Source: Bryopsis sp. KO-2023 (taxonomy: Eukaryota; Chlorophyta; Ulvophyceae; Bryopsidales; Bryopsidaceae). From it: a stretch of DNA of 64,000 nt. Both the position numbers and the translations under genes were made by a program. The notes under the pieces were generated by a model, which did no database searches, was not told where the DNA came from, and saw only the letters and a list, made by a program, of their open reading frames with translations. The stretch is from positions 1,058,001 to 1,122,000 of the forward strand of contig BSYQ01000007.1 in NCBI GenBank assembly GCA_030272585.1, written 5' to 3'. Below are positions 22,701-40,351 of this stretch, piece after piece (within the stretch, counting starts at the first letter, position 1; every line of letters starts with the position of its first letter).

Positions 22701-23419
22701 AAATCCGCAATTGTTCCCATGAGGAGCTTTTTTCCTTCTTTCATTTCCTCTTCTTTAGCTCCACATCGCTTGGTCAAGTCACAAATGACGAAAGATTGCC
22801 TGTTCCGTTCATCTCGGAGTGCCTTGACTTCCACCTCCGCCTTCTCCCTCCGTCCAATCTTGGTGTTTCAAAAAGAAAAAAAATGTTGTCAAAAAATTTC
22901 CCATCCTTTTGAGCCAGTTTCAGCCCTTTTTTTTGTGAAAATCAGGGTGCTACTCTTATTGATACTGGATATGGAGCAGCCAATCCATTTCCATGTGGAC
23001 CTTCCAGAGAAGCCAAGGACAATCACAAAGATTCAAGAGGATTACAACATTTCGTCATTTGGTGGAATTACAACATCAAGTTGTTGCAACTGAAAATGAA
23101 AATGAAAATTGTGTAGGCCAGCAAGGGCAATTTTTGTTCCAAGACTCACTTCAATGTTTCTCTGTTCATTTACGTCGGCCACCTTGGCAGCCAGTCTTCC
23201 GAGTGCCTCCTTCATTGTTTTGATGTCCACCTTCAGTTGCACCACCTCCGCCACCGCCTCCCTGACGGGAGCTACTGCTTCAATTTGATCCTCTTCCACT
23301 TCCAAAACGACTTCACCACCCTTCTTTCTGTTTTCCTCCTCCTGGTAGAAATCCTCGACCAGTCTGGATAGCTTCAAGACTCTTTCTAAACGGAAGAACT
23401 TCAGAACCGACGAATACAT
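19792..23419 (-). CDS. Coiled-coil protein, unknown family (left copy, intact)
   Basis: Seven exons join in phase: 23419-23150, 22858-22658, 22382-22136, 21829-21551, 21355-21084, 20857-20737 and 20279-19792, giving 625 residues. The start is MYSSVLKFFRLERVLKLSRL. Residues 1-240 are mostly coiled coil (RREKAEVEVKALRDERNRQ, the KLQEEKRRVERSFHQVMEEK block). A very acidic middle follows (EDVEEKQLADVEVDDEENE), then PDGGKVDGAIAKKEG, a short hydrophobic stretch in exon 6 (SAFAVLASIVSLT) and a Cys- and Phe-rich last exon (FPQKCVQCTKHFSMEKAIRC). No known domain is recognised. The gene is head-to-head with RPL7A, 235 bp apart. Exons 1-5 are well supported by phase and by the second copy; exons 6 and 7 are less certain. 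Replacement differences between the two copies are common, so the protein evolves fast. Confidence 0.72.
20469..20556. repeat. Two adjacent short palindromes in an intron
   Basis: At 20469-20493 the sequence AATGGTGGGTT is followed by a 3 bp loop and its perfect inverse. At 20535-20556 GGTGGGGTC, AA, GACCCCCCACC forms a second near-perfect hairpin. Both fall in the last intron of the coiled-coil gene and recur in the right arm (about 44765-44842), the first with a single change that leaves one G-T type mismatch. Confidence 0.8.
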
Positions 23420-23654
23420 GTTTGCTCTTTCTGCTGTGAAAAACTCGCGCGACAAAAAAAGCAGGAACACTGCCGATTGGCCTAAACTTAAGCATGTGGG
23501 AAAGAAAGCGTCGTACATGACAGTCAGACGCCTGGTGTTGGAACGGAGGCCAAAATTCGGCGGTGTGGTTACGATCGCGTCAATTCTGCGAGGAGGGAGT
23601 CGATACCGGGTTCGAGAGGCTAAGAAGTTTTGTGGAGGAGAGTAGGAAGCGGAA
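23420..23654. promoter_or_regulatory. Divergent promoter between coiled-coil gene and RPL7A (left)
   Basis: Only 235 bp separate the two start codons (23419 minus, 23655 plus). The segment has no TATA box that I can see, and an inverted CCAAT motif (GATTGG) lies at 23475-23480. Between the arms I count about four differences over this stretch, far fewer than in the neighbouring coiled-coil exon, consistent with functional constraint. Confidence 0.7.
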
Positions 23655-25171
23655 ATGGTGAGGGTCTGGGCCGACGGCGCCGGTTTTCGGTTGAGTTTCT
23701 AAGAGTGCATCTTTTCTCGAGTGTGTCTAGAATCCTGTTTTTCCCTGATTGCGCGTTCGTGGCGACGGGATCAGTGGTTTGTTTGTTTTTTCCCTGTTTC
23801 AGGCCCCCAAGAAGAAGGCTGCTGCTTTGCCCTCGGGCGTGAGGAAGGTACTACTGCGGAGAGCCTGAAACTGTGATCGATTGAGCATTTGTTTGGTTGA
23901 GAAACGGTGTTGTGGGCTGAGGGGGGGCCTTCGGCATTGCCCCCCCTTCGAGACTACACTCCAACGAGTTACACCCCTTTCCATTCCTTTTCGACTCGCA
24001 GGCCGGCACCCGAGGCAAGAAGAAGAAGGAGGACCCCTTCGAGAACCTCTATGAGCCTCAAACCAAGTCATTTGGTGAGTTACTGGTTTGTGTGCATTTG
24101 AAATCTCAAGCAAAACCATCCCCAAAACCATTTCCTAACGATGGCCATCCACCCTTGTGCTTGATTGGGAAGTATAGGATTTGACTGTGCGGTTTTTTTC
24201 AGGTGCGGGTGGGATTCCCTACCCCAAGCATGACATGCATCGGTGGGTGAGGTGGCCCAAGTATGTGCGAATTCAGAGGCAGAGGAGGGCCCTGGGCATG
24301 AGGCTCAGTGTGCCTCCGGCCATCAATCAGTTCTCGCACACTTTCGACAGAAACCAAGCCGTGCATTTGTTCAAGCTTCTCATGAAATACAGGTATAAGA
24401 AAACCCCTCAAAAAAACCTCTCCTGCGTAACTCATTCCCACCACTGTGTGGATCTTGAGAGGGGTTCTTTTTCCAAAACAGGCCAGAGGACCGGAAGACC
24501 AAGCAGCTCAGGCTTCAGAAAGAGGCGGAATCCAGAGCGTCTGGAATGGAGGTACTGCACACAATTCCCTTGGTTCAACTGGCAAGGCTGTATCGTTGGA
24601 CTGGATGAAAGCAACAATGCTGTGTTTTTTTTGTGGTTGGGGATGGCAGATTGAGAAGAAGAAGCCTATGTACGTGAAGTATGGTCTCCGAAATGTCACC
24701 AACTTGATTGAGTCTGGAGAGGCGCAGTTGGTGGTCATCGCTCACAACGTGGACCCCATTGAGCTCGTGGTCTGGCTGCCAGCTCTGTGCAAGAAAATGG
24801 ATGTCCCATACTGCATCGTCAAGGTAATGTTTTATTTAATTGCAACAAAAGACTGTCCAAAATATACTTCCCTGGACACGTCTAACACCTCCAGCGGTCA
24901 GTGGTGGTGATTGGGTTTGATTTCTGCGCAGGACAAGTCGCGTCTGGGAACGGTGGTCCACAAGAAGACTGCAGCGGTGCTTTGCCTGACGGCTGTCAAG
25001 AACGAGGATCAGCGTGAGTTCACCAAGGTGGCCGAGAGTGCCAAGTCCATGTTCAACGATGGAAGCAGAATCGGATGGGGTGGTGGTGTCTTGGGTCCCA
25101 AGTCCGCGCACGCTCTCAAGAAAAAGGAGAGGGCTCTGCAGAAGGAATTGGCCAAGAGAATGCAGGCATAG
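23655..25171 (+). CDS. RPL7A: 60S ribosomal protein L7a / eL8 (left copy)
   Basis: Seven exons join in phase: 23655-23657 (the ATG alone), 23803-23847, 24002-24074, 24203-24392, 24482-24551, 24650-24823 and 24932-25171, giving 264 residues, the usual length. The N-terminus is basic ([15 protein letters not shown]). The body has [20 protein letters not shown], the PPAINQF block, the L7Ae/L30e RNA-binding core ([20 protein letters not shown], then [12 protein letters not shown]) and [17 protein letters not shown], ending in KELAKRMQA. It is a structural protein of the large ribosomal subunit. The exact ATG-intron arrangement, with the start codon alone in exon 1, is a common ribosomal-protein design. 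No key residue is missing, so the copy looks functional. Confidence 0.98.
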
Positions 25172-25262
25172 GCGGTTTTCGGTGGTGGTTTTGTTGGGCT
25201 TGGGTGCCCTGCATGTTATATGATTTGGCGGATGTAATGGATTGGTGGTCATATCTCAGCTG

Positions 25263-25682
25263 CAGCTATTAAACAAGGATTGTGCAGGGTAGCCACGGTA
25301 GCAACTGCAGTTCTGGTGAGCTTGCATCTTGAATGCATGCAATGCCTGTTTGAGAAAACACTCCAGGGACTTGGCATTTGATGCCTGCTGCCACTGAGCA
25401 TTCCATGTGGATTTGGAATGTGTGGGAATGGCAATATCCAAACCAGGCACATGAATATTTTCTTAACGAGAATAAGCTGAACATGAACACGTTACCAGCT
25501 AATTTTGTGGCCTCTTTCGGCCACCATCGCAAACACTCCTGAGAAGACTAGCTGAGTTATCACTCTTATTCTTACACTTTCTGCCTGAAAGAAAAAACTA
25601 CATGCATGGGTTTATTGGACCTAATAAACCACCAAGAGAATTTTTTTACGACTCTTTGACTGCAAATCAAATTCCGGACACT
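25263..25682. other. Intergenic just inside the left arm
   Basis: This is unique sequence beginning at the inner breakpoint of the inverted duplication. It contains the 3' flanks of RPL7A and of the convergent minus-strand gene. No gene is seen. Confidence 0.4.
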
Positions 25683-27008
25683 CTACTGCAATGGCATCTT
25701 GCCCCGACAAAACAACTTGGACAGAATTTTCCTTGACTTGGTGTGTTTGGCTTGGGGCAATTGAATATTCCTCCGTTCCATTGCAGTCCCACTCTCGTGG
25801 GCAGTGATCTCTGGTTGTGGCCTCCCTGTTTGAATATGCCGCAAGGGAGGTCTGACCTCGTGGAATCTGGCATCCTTGATTTCCACGACTTCATCTTGTG
25901 TTTGAGGTAGCTCCACCACCTCTGGGTCATGATTCAAGGTGCAATCAGAAGAGGGAATCTCGTTGGTGGTCACTGCCCCGTCTTCAACTGATTGAAGAGC
26001 AGAATGTGCGCTGGCCAAATCGACTTTCACTGTGCCCTCATCACCAGGGTATGTGAGCACCAACTTGACCAACCCGCAAAGTTCAGAGGCCGCCAGGTTC
26101 TCTTCAGTATTGGAGGGGCTCGCTGACTTATCAACAACGATTTTTATTTCTTCCACCTCGATTTCGTCCGTGGAAAAGCCGCCTGGTGCCTCTTTCTCGG
26201 CGCTCGGACGGGGGAGCTTCAAGTGGACGGGGTCTGTTCCATCACCAGTGCACGAGAAATCGATAACGACCTGCGCGGATCCTTGTTTCGCTACACTGGG
26301 CGTCTCAGAATCTGTCAAACTCCTCAGCACTTCTGCGGCGGTGATCTCATTGGTGACAGGAATGCTGCAAGTCACAGAGACGGACCCTTCTTCCCAAGCA
26401 AGTTCCACCGTGCTCCGGACTGACTCGAGGACAATCTGAGACGCTGTTCTTCTCAGCGAGTCTGGCGCCATTTTCTCCTCGAGGATAGAGGATTCGTTGC
26501 AAGAAGTAGAACGCAGAATCGATCCCATAGTATGCCCGAAACTTTCCTCAGTTTCATTCCCAATCGCAACAGCTTTACCAACGCGCTCCGCCATCCTTGC
26601 CCGAAGAGCGGGCGTCTCGTAGGATTTCCCATGCACATTCCTTGCCCAAGCGTTGCTCTTGTTCCTTTGCGGCGCAAGGGAGAACGCTGAGTTCAAAGCT
26701 GCAGTCGCTTTTTCATCAACCTGGCCATTCCCCGTGTCTCTCGTCTTTCTCTTCAGCAATGTCGAGCACGTGTGTTTCATGTACCTCGCCGTGACCCCGG
26801 TCAAGTCGTGGTTCAGGCTCTTCCCAATATCGACCACTGTGCAGTTCTTGACGATAGCATTCGGCGAAAGTGGTACTACGCTAACCCATTCTTGGCTCCC
26901 CACTCGACCACCCTGTGCCCTGTACAGACCAGGGCGGCCGAGTTTTGAAAGAGGTTGGGGCTCTCTGTTGACAAGAGCAAGAATCTGTTCCGAAGGAGAG
27001 ACGGCCAT
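25683..27008 (-). CDS. Hypothetical intronless protein, 441 residues
   Basis: One uninterrupted frame starts at ATG 27008 (MAVSPSEQILALVNREPQPL) and ends KLFCRGKMPLQ. The frame stays open further upstream without an ATG, so a spliced 5' exon is possible. The N-terminal third is the most protein-like (LGRPGLYRAQGGRVGSQEW, then VVDIGKSLNHDLTGVTARYM and a KHTCSTLLKRKTR stretch); the rest is acidic, Ser/Thr/Glu-rich and probably disordered. A repeated theme of predicted beta strands appears in VELAWEEGSVSVTCSIPV, AQVVIDFSCTGDG and GLVKLVLTYPGDEGTVKVDL, spaced about 90 residues apart, suggesting three related small beta units. No family is recognised. Lack of introns is unusual next to its intron-rich neighbours. 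Confidence 0.7.
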   Translation of the reverse strand: MAVSPSEQILALVNREPQPLSKLGRPGLYRAQGGRVGSQEWVSVVPLSPNAIVKNCTVVDIGKSLNHDLTGVTARYMKHTCSTLLKRKTRDTGNGQVDEKATAALNSAFSLAPQRNKSNAWARNVHGKSYETPALRARMAERVGKAVAIGNETEESFGHTMGSILRSTSCNESSILEEKMAPDSLRRTASQIVLESVRSTVELAWEEGSVSVTCSIPVTNEITAAEVLRSLTDSETPSVAKQGSAQVVIDFSCTGDGTDPVHLKLPRPSAEKEAPGGFSTDEIEVEEIKIVVDKSASPSNTEENLAASELCGLVKLVLTYPGDEGTVKVDLASAHSALQSVEDGAVTTNEIPSSDCTLNHDPEVVELPQTQDEVVEIKDARFHEVRPPLRHIQTGRPQPEITAHESGTAMERRNIQLPQAKHTKSRKILSKLFCRGKMPLQ

Positions 27009-27782
27009 TTGGTCAGTAACCAAATGCAGAAAACAGGTCCATCGACAGAACAACTCATTCTGAATAAGCAGGAGGTGAAAATCCTCGCACGCTTCCACAC
27101 TTTCGTCTTGTTCAGGTGCGTTCAAACTACCTTCGACAGTCGCTCAGAGATTGGTTCCATCAACTGCACACCGCCGAGCGACCAAACGAGCTTCTCGGGT
27201 TTCTTCTTCTCTTAGCAGTAAGAACTCTTCGTACGTGCGGGTTTTCAAGGGAGTTCGCTGGCTTGCTTTGTCGCCTGAGGAAATTTGTGGCTGGTATTGG
27301 GGTTCGCAGCTATGAAAGGCTCCTCCGATACGGCTGATTCTTGAACCCACTCTTGGTGCGATACCCCACTAAGCCCACCATTCTGATCCTTGTGTTCTTG
27401 GACTCGAAGAATAAAATACATCAACCATTCTTGTGCGCGGTGGCGGATGCATCATAGGATGCCATGATGCATTATTCAGAAGCAACGGCCATTGTTGGCC
27501 TTACAATAGTTCACCTTGAATCGGGAAACCCCCTCTTTTTCCCCACCAGAACCTGGTTATTGTACCCACACAAAACACAAGCAACGCAAAATTACTGCGG
27601 ATCTCACCCCGATCCAAACCACAACTGAAGATGATTCGAAGGTTTGCGGGGTCTCCTCCCTCGCAGGACAGATGCAGTCATAAATTTGTCGCGATGCGGG
27701 CGAGGCACACAAGCAAGCGGTGAGCAAGCGTGTGGCAGGGTTGTGACGTCCACGTGTCGATGCCTGTGACCTTGTGTTGCAG
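27009..27782. other. Intergenic upstream of the hypothetical gene
   Basis: This probably holds the promoter of the minus-strand gene starting at 27008. No other supported feature. Confidence 0.35.
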
Positions 27783-27812
27783 GGCTATCATGATTTGAAC
27801 TCGAACACAACA

Positions 27813-28396
27813 ATGCAGCAGCCCTTGTTGGATATCAACTGCAGCAGTGGCAAGATTCTGAACACCCCCTCTTCAAATACAGGTTGGAGGGTGCAGCAGC
27901 ACCAAAGTTTCGTTCTTTGGGGGGCAGTTCGAGAAGTGAACCTTCTTGGGGTCGCCAGCGAACTCCCCGTCTCCACCCAACACATCCCCTCCATCCAACT
28001 TTCAACTTTCTTGTCTCTATGGAATTGTGGTGTTTGCTCAAAGTCCCCCATCCATTCTTTCTGACGACAGGGCGCACCAAGCACAAATGGGGTGCCATAT
28101 GGAGAAAGCACATGTCCAATAAGCCCCTGCTGCTCATTACAATATAGCTTGGATAAAAATCTGTCAATAAAACATCGAACCAAACCACCCGTTGAATGTA
28201 CACTCAATATGAGGGGACCAAACGCCAATTTTTTTTCAATACATCTGCAGGAATTCTCGCTTCTTTTTTTCATCTTCATCTTTCTGTTTTCTTTGTTCTC
28301 ATTTTTCTTTTCATTGCAGAGCACCAAGGACTTAGATACGGTGTTCGAGAAAAACCCATATTGCGTCTGACCGTCCCCAACACCCCAACCCTCCCC
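27813..28396 (+). CDS. Possible small spliced gene, doubtful
   Basis: Three segments have acceptor- and donor-like borders that agree in phase: 27783-27882 (open, with an in-frame ATG at 27813, MQQPLLDINCSSGKILNTPS), 28071-28091 and 28320-28396. The last reads HQGLRYGVREKPILRLTVPN and ends at a TAG. The middle exon could be skipped without changing frame. An upstream first exon was not found, no domain is recognised, and the whole is unsupported by a second copy. It may be a non-coding transcript or chance. Confidence 0.25.
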
Positions 28397-28553
28397 AAAT
28401 AGAATTCACTGGAAAAAAAAAACCAGCAGTCGCCACCACCACCTACAGTAGAGTCCATAAACAAATCGAGCAATACAAGAGCCCCCCCCCCCTTTTTCTG
28501 TTTGTGTTCTTGCCAGACCACCCCCACACAGCTCTCTATATCTAATGACACAC

Positions 28554-34868
<6,315 letters not shown>

Positions 34869-37800
34869 TTATCCCACGACGGAGCCTGACGGTTCATGTT
34901 TTCCAAATGCTGCTTTCAGCGAAAAACCGTAAGCCAGCAGCAGAACCCCAGCCAACAAAAAGGTCAAGAATATCGGCCCTTTCTGATCATCGTAACGAAC
35001 AGTTTCTCGCCTTAGAATTTGGATGCTCCGCTTTCGGTACATTACTAGTGCATACACTATGAATAGCAGAGCAACAGGAGTGATCAGTGCTCCAGACAGC
35101 TGCAAAAAAAAGAAAACAGACAAGATAAAACACAAGCAAAAAAGTCAAGCCAACTGATTTCTTAATTTGGAAAGATATGATCCTCCAGAAATTTTTGATT
35201 TTTATACTGGTCTTCCCTTTTCGTTCAACTTTATTAATATTCAGTAAAATAAGATTTTCTATTTATTTTAATGTTTCAGAGGAAAGTCGTCAGTGAATGA
35301 CTTTATTATTACATATGCCATACGAATACCAGTTATTAAATAAATTCTCGAAGTTTAAATTTTTATTTGTCAGGTCTTCTCTTACATCTTTAACTTGTCA
35401 GGCAACAGTCCATGTCAGACATCGCCTGCTTGTATCTGAACATGACTAAACACCAAAACCGTCCCAAAAAACCAACACAGTGCCGTCTCGATATCTGACT
35501 GAAAAGGAAGATAAGGAGGTAGTACATTTCGAATCCTTCTTACATGTGATGCTGTTTCCACGTTTGAATCTGTCGTGGTCGAGGTGGTGTTAGTGCCAGG
35601 ACCTCCTTGCGCTGTCGCAGTCGAGCGCTCCCCCATGATCGCCCCCCCATCCAAGAGAGACAGTCCCATGAACATCACCAGGACGGCAATGGAGAGCCAT
35701 GACAGGAAAGTCCTTTCGTTTGCAAAAAATGTCTTCGGTTCGATTCGAGTTCGCACAAGGGCAGGCGCTTTCGGGAGTTCAGGGCCGGAGCCAGATGCTG
35801 AAGGGGTATCCACATCTTGGGACTTGGGTTTCTTGCAGGAAGTTGCCCATCTCAATAGTTTGTTTGCTTTGCCTGATCAACAGGACGGAAAAAAAATCAA
35901 CAGGAAGAAAAAAAAAGCAGCACAAGTTATGCACAAGTTAGGGGGGGGAGAAAGAGTCCTGATCCGAGATTATCATTTTCTTCACCTTCTGATTTTCTAT
36001 CAGAATTTGTGGAGCTTTCTTTGGCGCTGTCCTTATCCGCCCCGGCTCCGTCGATCTTTAGCCTGAGGTGGCTGACAGTCTCTCGTCTGCTGACTGCATC
36101 AGCGCTTCTGGTGGGCATCACCACAACTTCGCTCAGAACGGTGGAGTTTCCTGGTACGTTGCAGAAGGTGGACACCTGCATGTCATTGCCGTGGTTATGA
36201 TCTACATGCGACCCCGTCTGCTGCCCTGGAGCCCGATTCAGAGAAGGCCGCGAAGGATACAAGTAGCTGGACCCGTTCTGCAGCGAATAAATATACCCAA
36301 TTGTGTTACGTCCCGTATAAATTTCAACCAAGCAAACACGTTGCTCTGTCAATACTTCTTTTCGGTATTTTCTTGCAGTTTCTGCATGGTATGTATTTGT
36401 ACAGGGTCCCTAACGAGGACAACTTTTTCCTAGCATATATTTATATTTTTGATGGACTCTCCCTTAACCCCCCTCCCTCCCAAAAACTTGAATTGTCGAC
36501 TTTCTTTCAAGGTTTCTGTAAGTCGCAGCAAAGGCTGCTTCCAACAAAGAAGACAAGAAGATGCTGTGGGGCCGTCTTGGATGTCAGCACAAGATGGGCT
36601 CACCACTTTCTGCTCCTGCATTTCTGAGATTTGCTCCAAGGTAGCAGCGACCACCTTCCCATCCGAATTCTTCACGAACCAAGGGGGAAATTTTTTGAGG
36701 TTGTCCGGATAAAGCACCGCAGTGCCATGCAGGAACTTTGAGAATTTTTGGATCATGACCAGCATACCAGAATGCAATAGCTCCTGCAGCACAAACCACA
36801 AGCTTCTTCTGTGATAAATATTTGCATGCAAAAACTAGATATTCTGTCAGCACACTGTCCATAATGAAGCATCAAGTGGACCTGGGAAAGACAATTTAAA
36901 AGAAATGGCTGTTATTCCATGCAAACACATTGTATCAGAGAGCAGTACAGCACTGGATGTGTTACCTTCAACCAATCAGGCATGGTTTCGCATGCGAGCC
37001 TCATCTCGAAAATTGCGTATGGGAAATGGCAGACATCCCCATCCTCCATTTTCACACGCACATCCCTGAAAAAATCCCCTTTGGCCTTTGGGGAGCCTCT
37101 CTCACGAATGATACGAATGTGGGTGTCCAATGCCATCTTTATGTCATTCCCATCCCCCTCTTCAAAGCCCGTACGTCGGTACTCTGTCCTGAGGAGGGGT
37201 GACTAAGAAAAAGAAATACAGAAGGTTAACAAGTAAAAAACCCACCAGGAAGCAGGAACAGAAAAATGAACAGAATGCAACACAAAAGGCACTCTTGGGG
37301 CAATGATTCATTGGGTAACAACCACCTTCAAAAAAAAAAGTGCAGCGAGTCCATATGCTGCAGCAGTTCTTCATCAAGCCATTGAGCCATTGGGGAATAT
37401 ATTCAGTTAAAAAAATTTTGCAACCTTTTTAAAGGAGTGGAAGAGAATCCTACCTCTTGCCTAGACAGCAGTCTTTTCTGCAAATCGCCCAGCCACTTGG
37501 CTTGAGGGCTGTCACCTTGAACTGCAGGGACAGCACTTCCAGACAAAAAGCTGCCGATGTCGCCACGTTGGATCCCAGCAGTTTCCTAACAAATCATCAA
37601 AAAAACAACATCTCAGATGCCTTTTTGGTAACAGCTGAAACAGATATATATTTCTTGCTGTTCAAATAAAGGGTACAATGGAAAAATAATAATCGACATC
37701 ATGAGTCCAAGGTCACCTTGATGCTTGTTTGTCCTTTCCAAGGATCCCTCTGGCACTTCTTTTCCATAAAAATGGTTTCTTCGTTGCCCAGGACTCTGGA

Positions 37801-39379
37801 TCCGTTCCATGATGCCCTTACCACAGCAGCCCCTTGACCTCGGTCCAACCTTTCATAGTAGGTCCCAAAGTCCTCATCATCAAAATACACCGAATTCATC
37901 AGCTCCCACTCTTCCAGAGCTGCATCCTTCAGAAAAGACAGCCTCTTCCAGTTGCCATTGCCCCTATCCTTGTTGACTTGAATGGGCAAGTTCTTGATCA
38001 CTTCGCATTTCAGCCTCAGGACATCGCCAGGATGGACCCAAAATTTCAGAGTCCTGTTTTCTGCTCGCTCCGAGTTTGGGGCTGACCATCCTTCACCACC
38101 TCCAGCACTCCGGAGCTGGCGAATTTGACTGCACAGTACAAAAACAGCAAAAACATGTTTCTCAGAATCCAACTGGAGACTGTCCAAATTTTTGTCTTGC
38201 TTACATGCATCCACAACCACTGCCACAGAATTCGACATTGGCCAACCTGTAGATGTCACTGAGATTGACAAGAATCGTTCCATGCTTTACAGCAGTCATC
38301 AAGTACTGCTCCATTGCTTGGATGTAAGTTGAGCTGAGGTTGAGAGGCTCTGAGGGTTCCCCGCCACCGGAGCGAGAGGCCCAAGCCATCATATCATGCC
38401 TTTGGGTCAAATGGGCACAAGCAACCACGTTCTGACGAAGAAACTCATCCAACAGCACGATATCATCCCCTACACATTCAAATCACAATAAAAATAAGCA
38501 ACATGTGCATGGATTTTATTTCGATCGCAGATCATTGTAGCTCTTTCTTCTTTTGCCTACACAGCATCCCTCGACATTTGTTGAGTAATGAACTGGGCGA
38601 GGCAAAAACTTATGGTGAGATCCACATAGGTATTCAATACTTTCTGAGTAAAGGTCAAAAGCCAAGGAAGCCTACCAATCTCATCGCATTGCCTAACGAG
38701 ATCATCGAGTTGCTCCGAAGAGAGTCGCTCCCCAACAGCTTTGGGGGTGGCCACCTTCGCCACCAAGTCCACAATGCCTCCCAGACGTACCCACATCTCC
38801 TCTGAGAAAATCTCGACATAACGACGCACGCGGTTGAGCTCTTGCTCCAGTGCCTTGGCAAAATAAGAGGCCGGAGGAAGCTGCCTCATGTGGGCGGAGC
38901 CAGATTCCCCACCTCCAGCCCTTCCCGTCCGAGAGAAAATCTGGGCAAACGCTCGAATGTACTTCACGGTCGCTCCCTCTCCCAGCGATTGCGTCTCGTC
39001 GACGCTCTCGCGAGAGATTTGCTCCAGGTCGAAGTACCGAACATAATGATTTTTGAATTTGGGGATCGCCTGCACAAGAAAAAGAAACGAAGCAATCGCG
39101 ATCAGGACGCCGTTGCGCAAAATTCGGAGCTCTGACCCTCCTCTTGTTTTCGCGCTGCGTGAACATATCAATTTCGGGATCTACGATGACCAGGCGGCGC
39201 CGCCACTTTCGATTGCCAACCCAGCCCAGTGATCGCTCCGTCCCTCGTCCCCTGCCTATTTTCTTTGTTAAAACCGCTTGCGTTCTATCGCTTGCAGACG
39301 ATCGAGCCTCGTCCCAACGGAGAAGATACAGCCCCACTACAGTATTTACCTGTTGCCGCAGCTGTTCCTGAATGGACAT
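34869..39379 (-). CDS. VTC4: SPX-VTC-DUF202 polyphosphate polymerase (VTC4-like)
   Basis: Ten exons join in phase: 39379-39350, 39069-38676, 38469-38205, 38128-37717, 37585-37454, 37202-36966, 36783-36604, 36276-35986, 35831-35544 and 35099-34869, giving 819 residues. An N-terminal SPX domain opens with AIPKFKNHYVRYFDLEQI. The VTC catalytic tunnel follows: KFWVHPGDVLRLK, VYFDDEDFGTYYERL, ETIFMEKKCQRDPWKG, MALDTHIRIIRERG and FPYAIFEMRLA, ending with the FSKFLHGTAVLYPD block. A linker leads to a three-helix DUF202 membrane domain (RTFLSWLSIAVLVMFMGLSL, then ALITPVALLFIVYALVMY and a last helix). In yeast the Vtc4 core makes polyphosphate from ATP and threads it into the vacuole, with SPX sensing inositol pyrophosphates. 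Lys, Arg and Glu residues of the tunnel strands are visible, so an active enzyme rather than a Vtc2/3-type accessory is likely but not proven. The short first exon is the weakest part; the SPX N-terminus is shorter than usual. Confidence 0.94.
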
Positions 39380-40260
39380 GGCTGTCCACCAGAAATCTGC
39401 GTAGACCTTCAAGAACGCGCCTGGAGGTCTCTACCCACCAGCGCGGAAATTCTTTCGCTCTTCGAGGAGCGTTTCCTTTTCTTTTCTTCCGATTTTGGGG
39501 GGTCCGGCTTCAATTCGATTCTTTTGGTGCTGGCCGTATCGTTCTCGGCCCAGGGGCATTCGGAGCCTTTTTCCCTCCCTTTGTGAAACTCTGGCCCACA
39601 CCCCTCGACCGAGGATTGTTGCGCAAAGTCTGGCACACTTGCATCTCGACGTGACCTTTCGAAATCGCAGAGCTGTCCGTCCGATTGCCGCCATAGTTTG
39701 CGATGAGACGGGTGACTGTGTTGTGGGAAGCGGGCCTTGAGGAAGTTTGGGTGTCGATTCGCCTTTGTGGAATAAATCAATCTGAAATCATCTGCCCCAG
39801 AGGAGAACGCTCCCTTGCCCAGATGAAAAACCCTGCATAAGAGGAGAGGAGATCTCTGTTGGGTGTCGATGCATCTCGCACTTGGGATATAGACATCTAT
39901 TATTTGACTATTTTGGATGCTGATCGTACAATCGTCTGCGAAAGGTGTGAGGCGTCAGGATAGCTTGACAGATCTAATGTAGTGCGTTGTGTCTTCCTTG
40001 CTTCATCCCATCAAGAACAACGATTTTCCAAAGTTGGATACTTCAGTCCCCAAGTAGCCACTCCCTAGCCAAGGGTAAACCCAATACTTTGTAGGGGTGT
40101 GCAAGTTACTTGGGAAGCTTGATTTGGGGATACAGTTTTTTTTGGGGGGTATTGAAACAATGCTTCCCTCCCCCACCATTGTGCAGGGTAGGGCAGGGGA
40201 CCTGCATTGTTGCAGTTTGAATTTCCGGGAGGACAGGTACAAGAGCGCTCCTTTTGGGCA
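39380..40260. other. Intergenic between VTC4 start and the right arm
   Basis: This probably contains the VTC4 promoter and, toward 40.2 kb, unique sequence next to the inner breakpoint of the inverted duplication. No gene recognised. Confidence 0.4.
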
Positions 40261-40351
40261 CAGCTGAGATATGACCACCAATCCATTACATCCGCCAAAT
40301 CATATAACACGCAGGGCACCCAAGCCCAACAAAACCACCATCGAAAACCGC

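Larger units (their letters stand above)
16230..25262. repeat. Left arm of large inverted segmental duplication
   Basis: This arm is matched in reverse by about 40261-49990. The inner limit is sharp: both arms share sequence through CTCAGCTG about 90 bp past the RPL7A stop (25256-25262, and the inverse at 40261), after which they differ. The outer limit is vague, fading in AAAC-rich sequence around 16.2 kb and 49.99 kb. Contents, outside to inside: membrane-protein gene, minisatellite, unassigned region, coiled-coil gene, divergent promoter, RPL7A. Confidence 0.93.

Noticed and set aside
23848-24931. snoRNA genes within RPL7A introns, as in animals
   Set aside because: I found no C box (TGATGA) with matching D box (CTGA) in these introns. 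The G7/C7 stem near 23923-23948 is only a simple hairpin.
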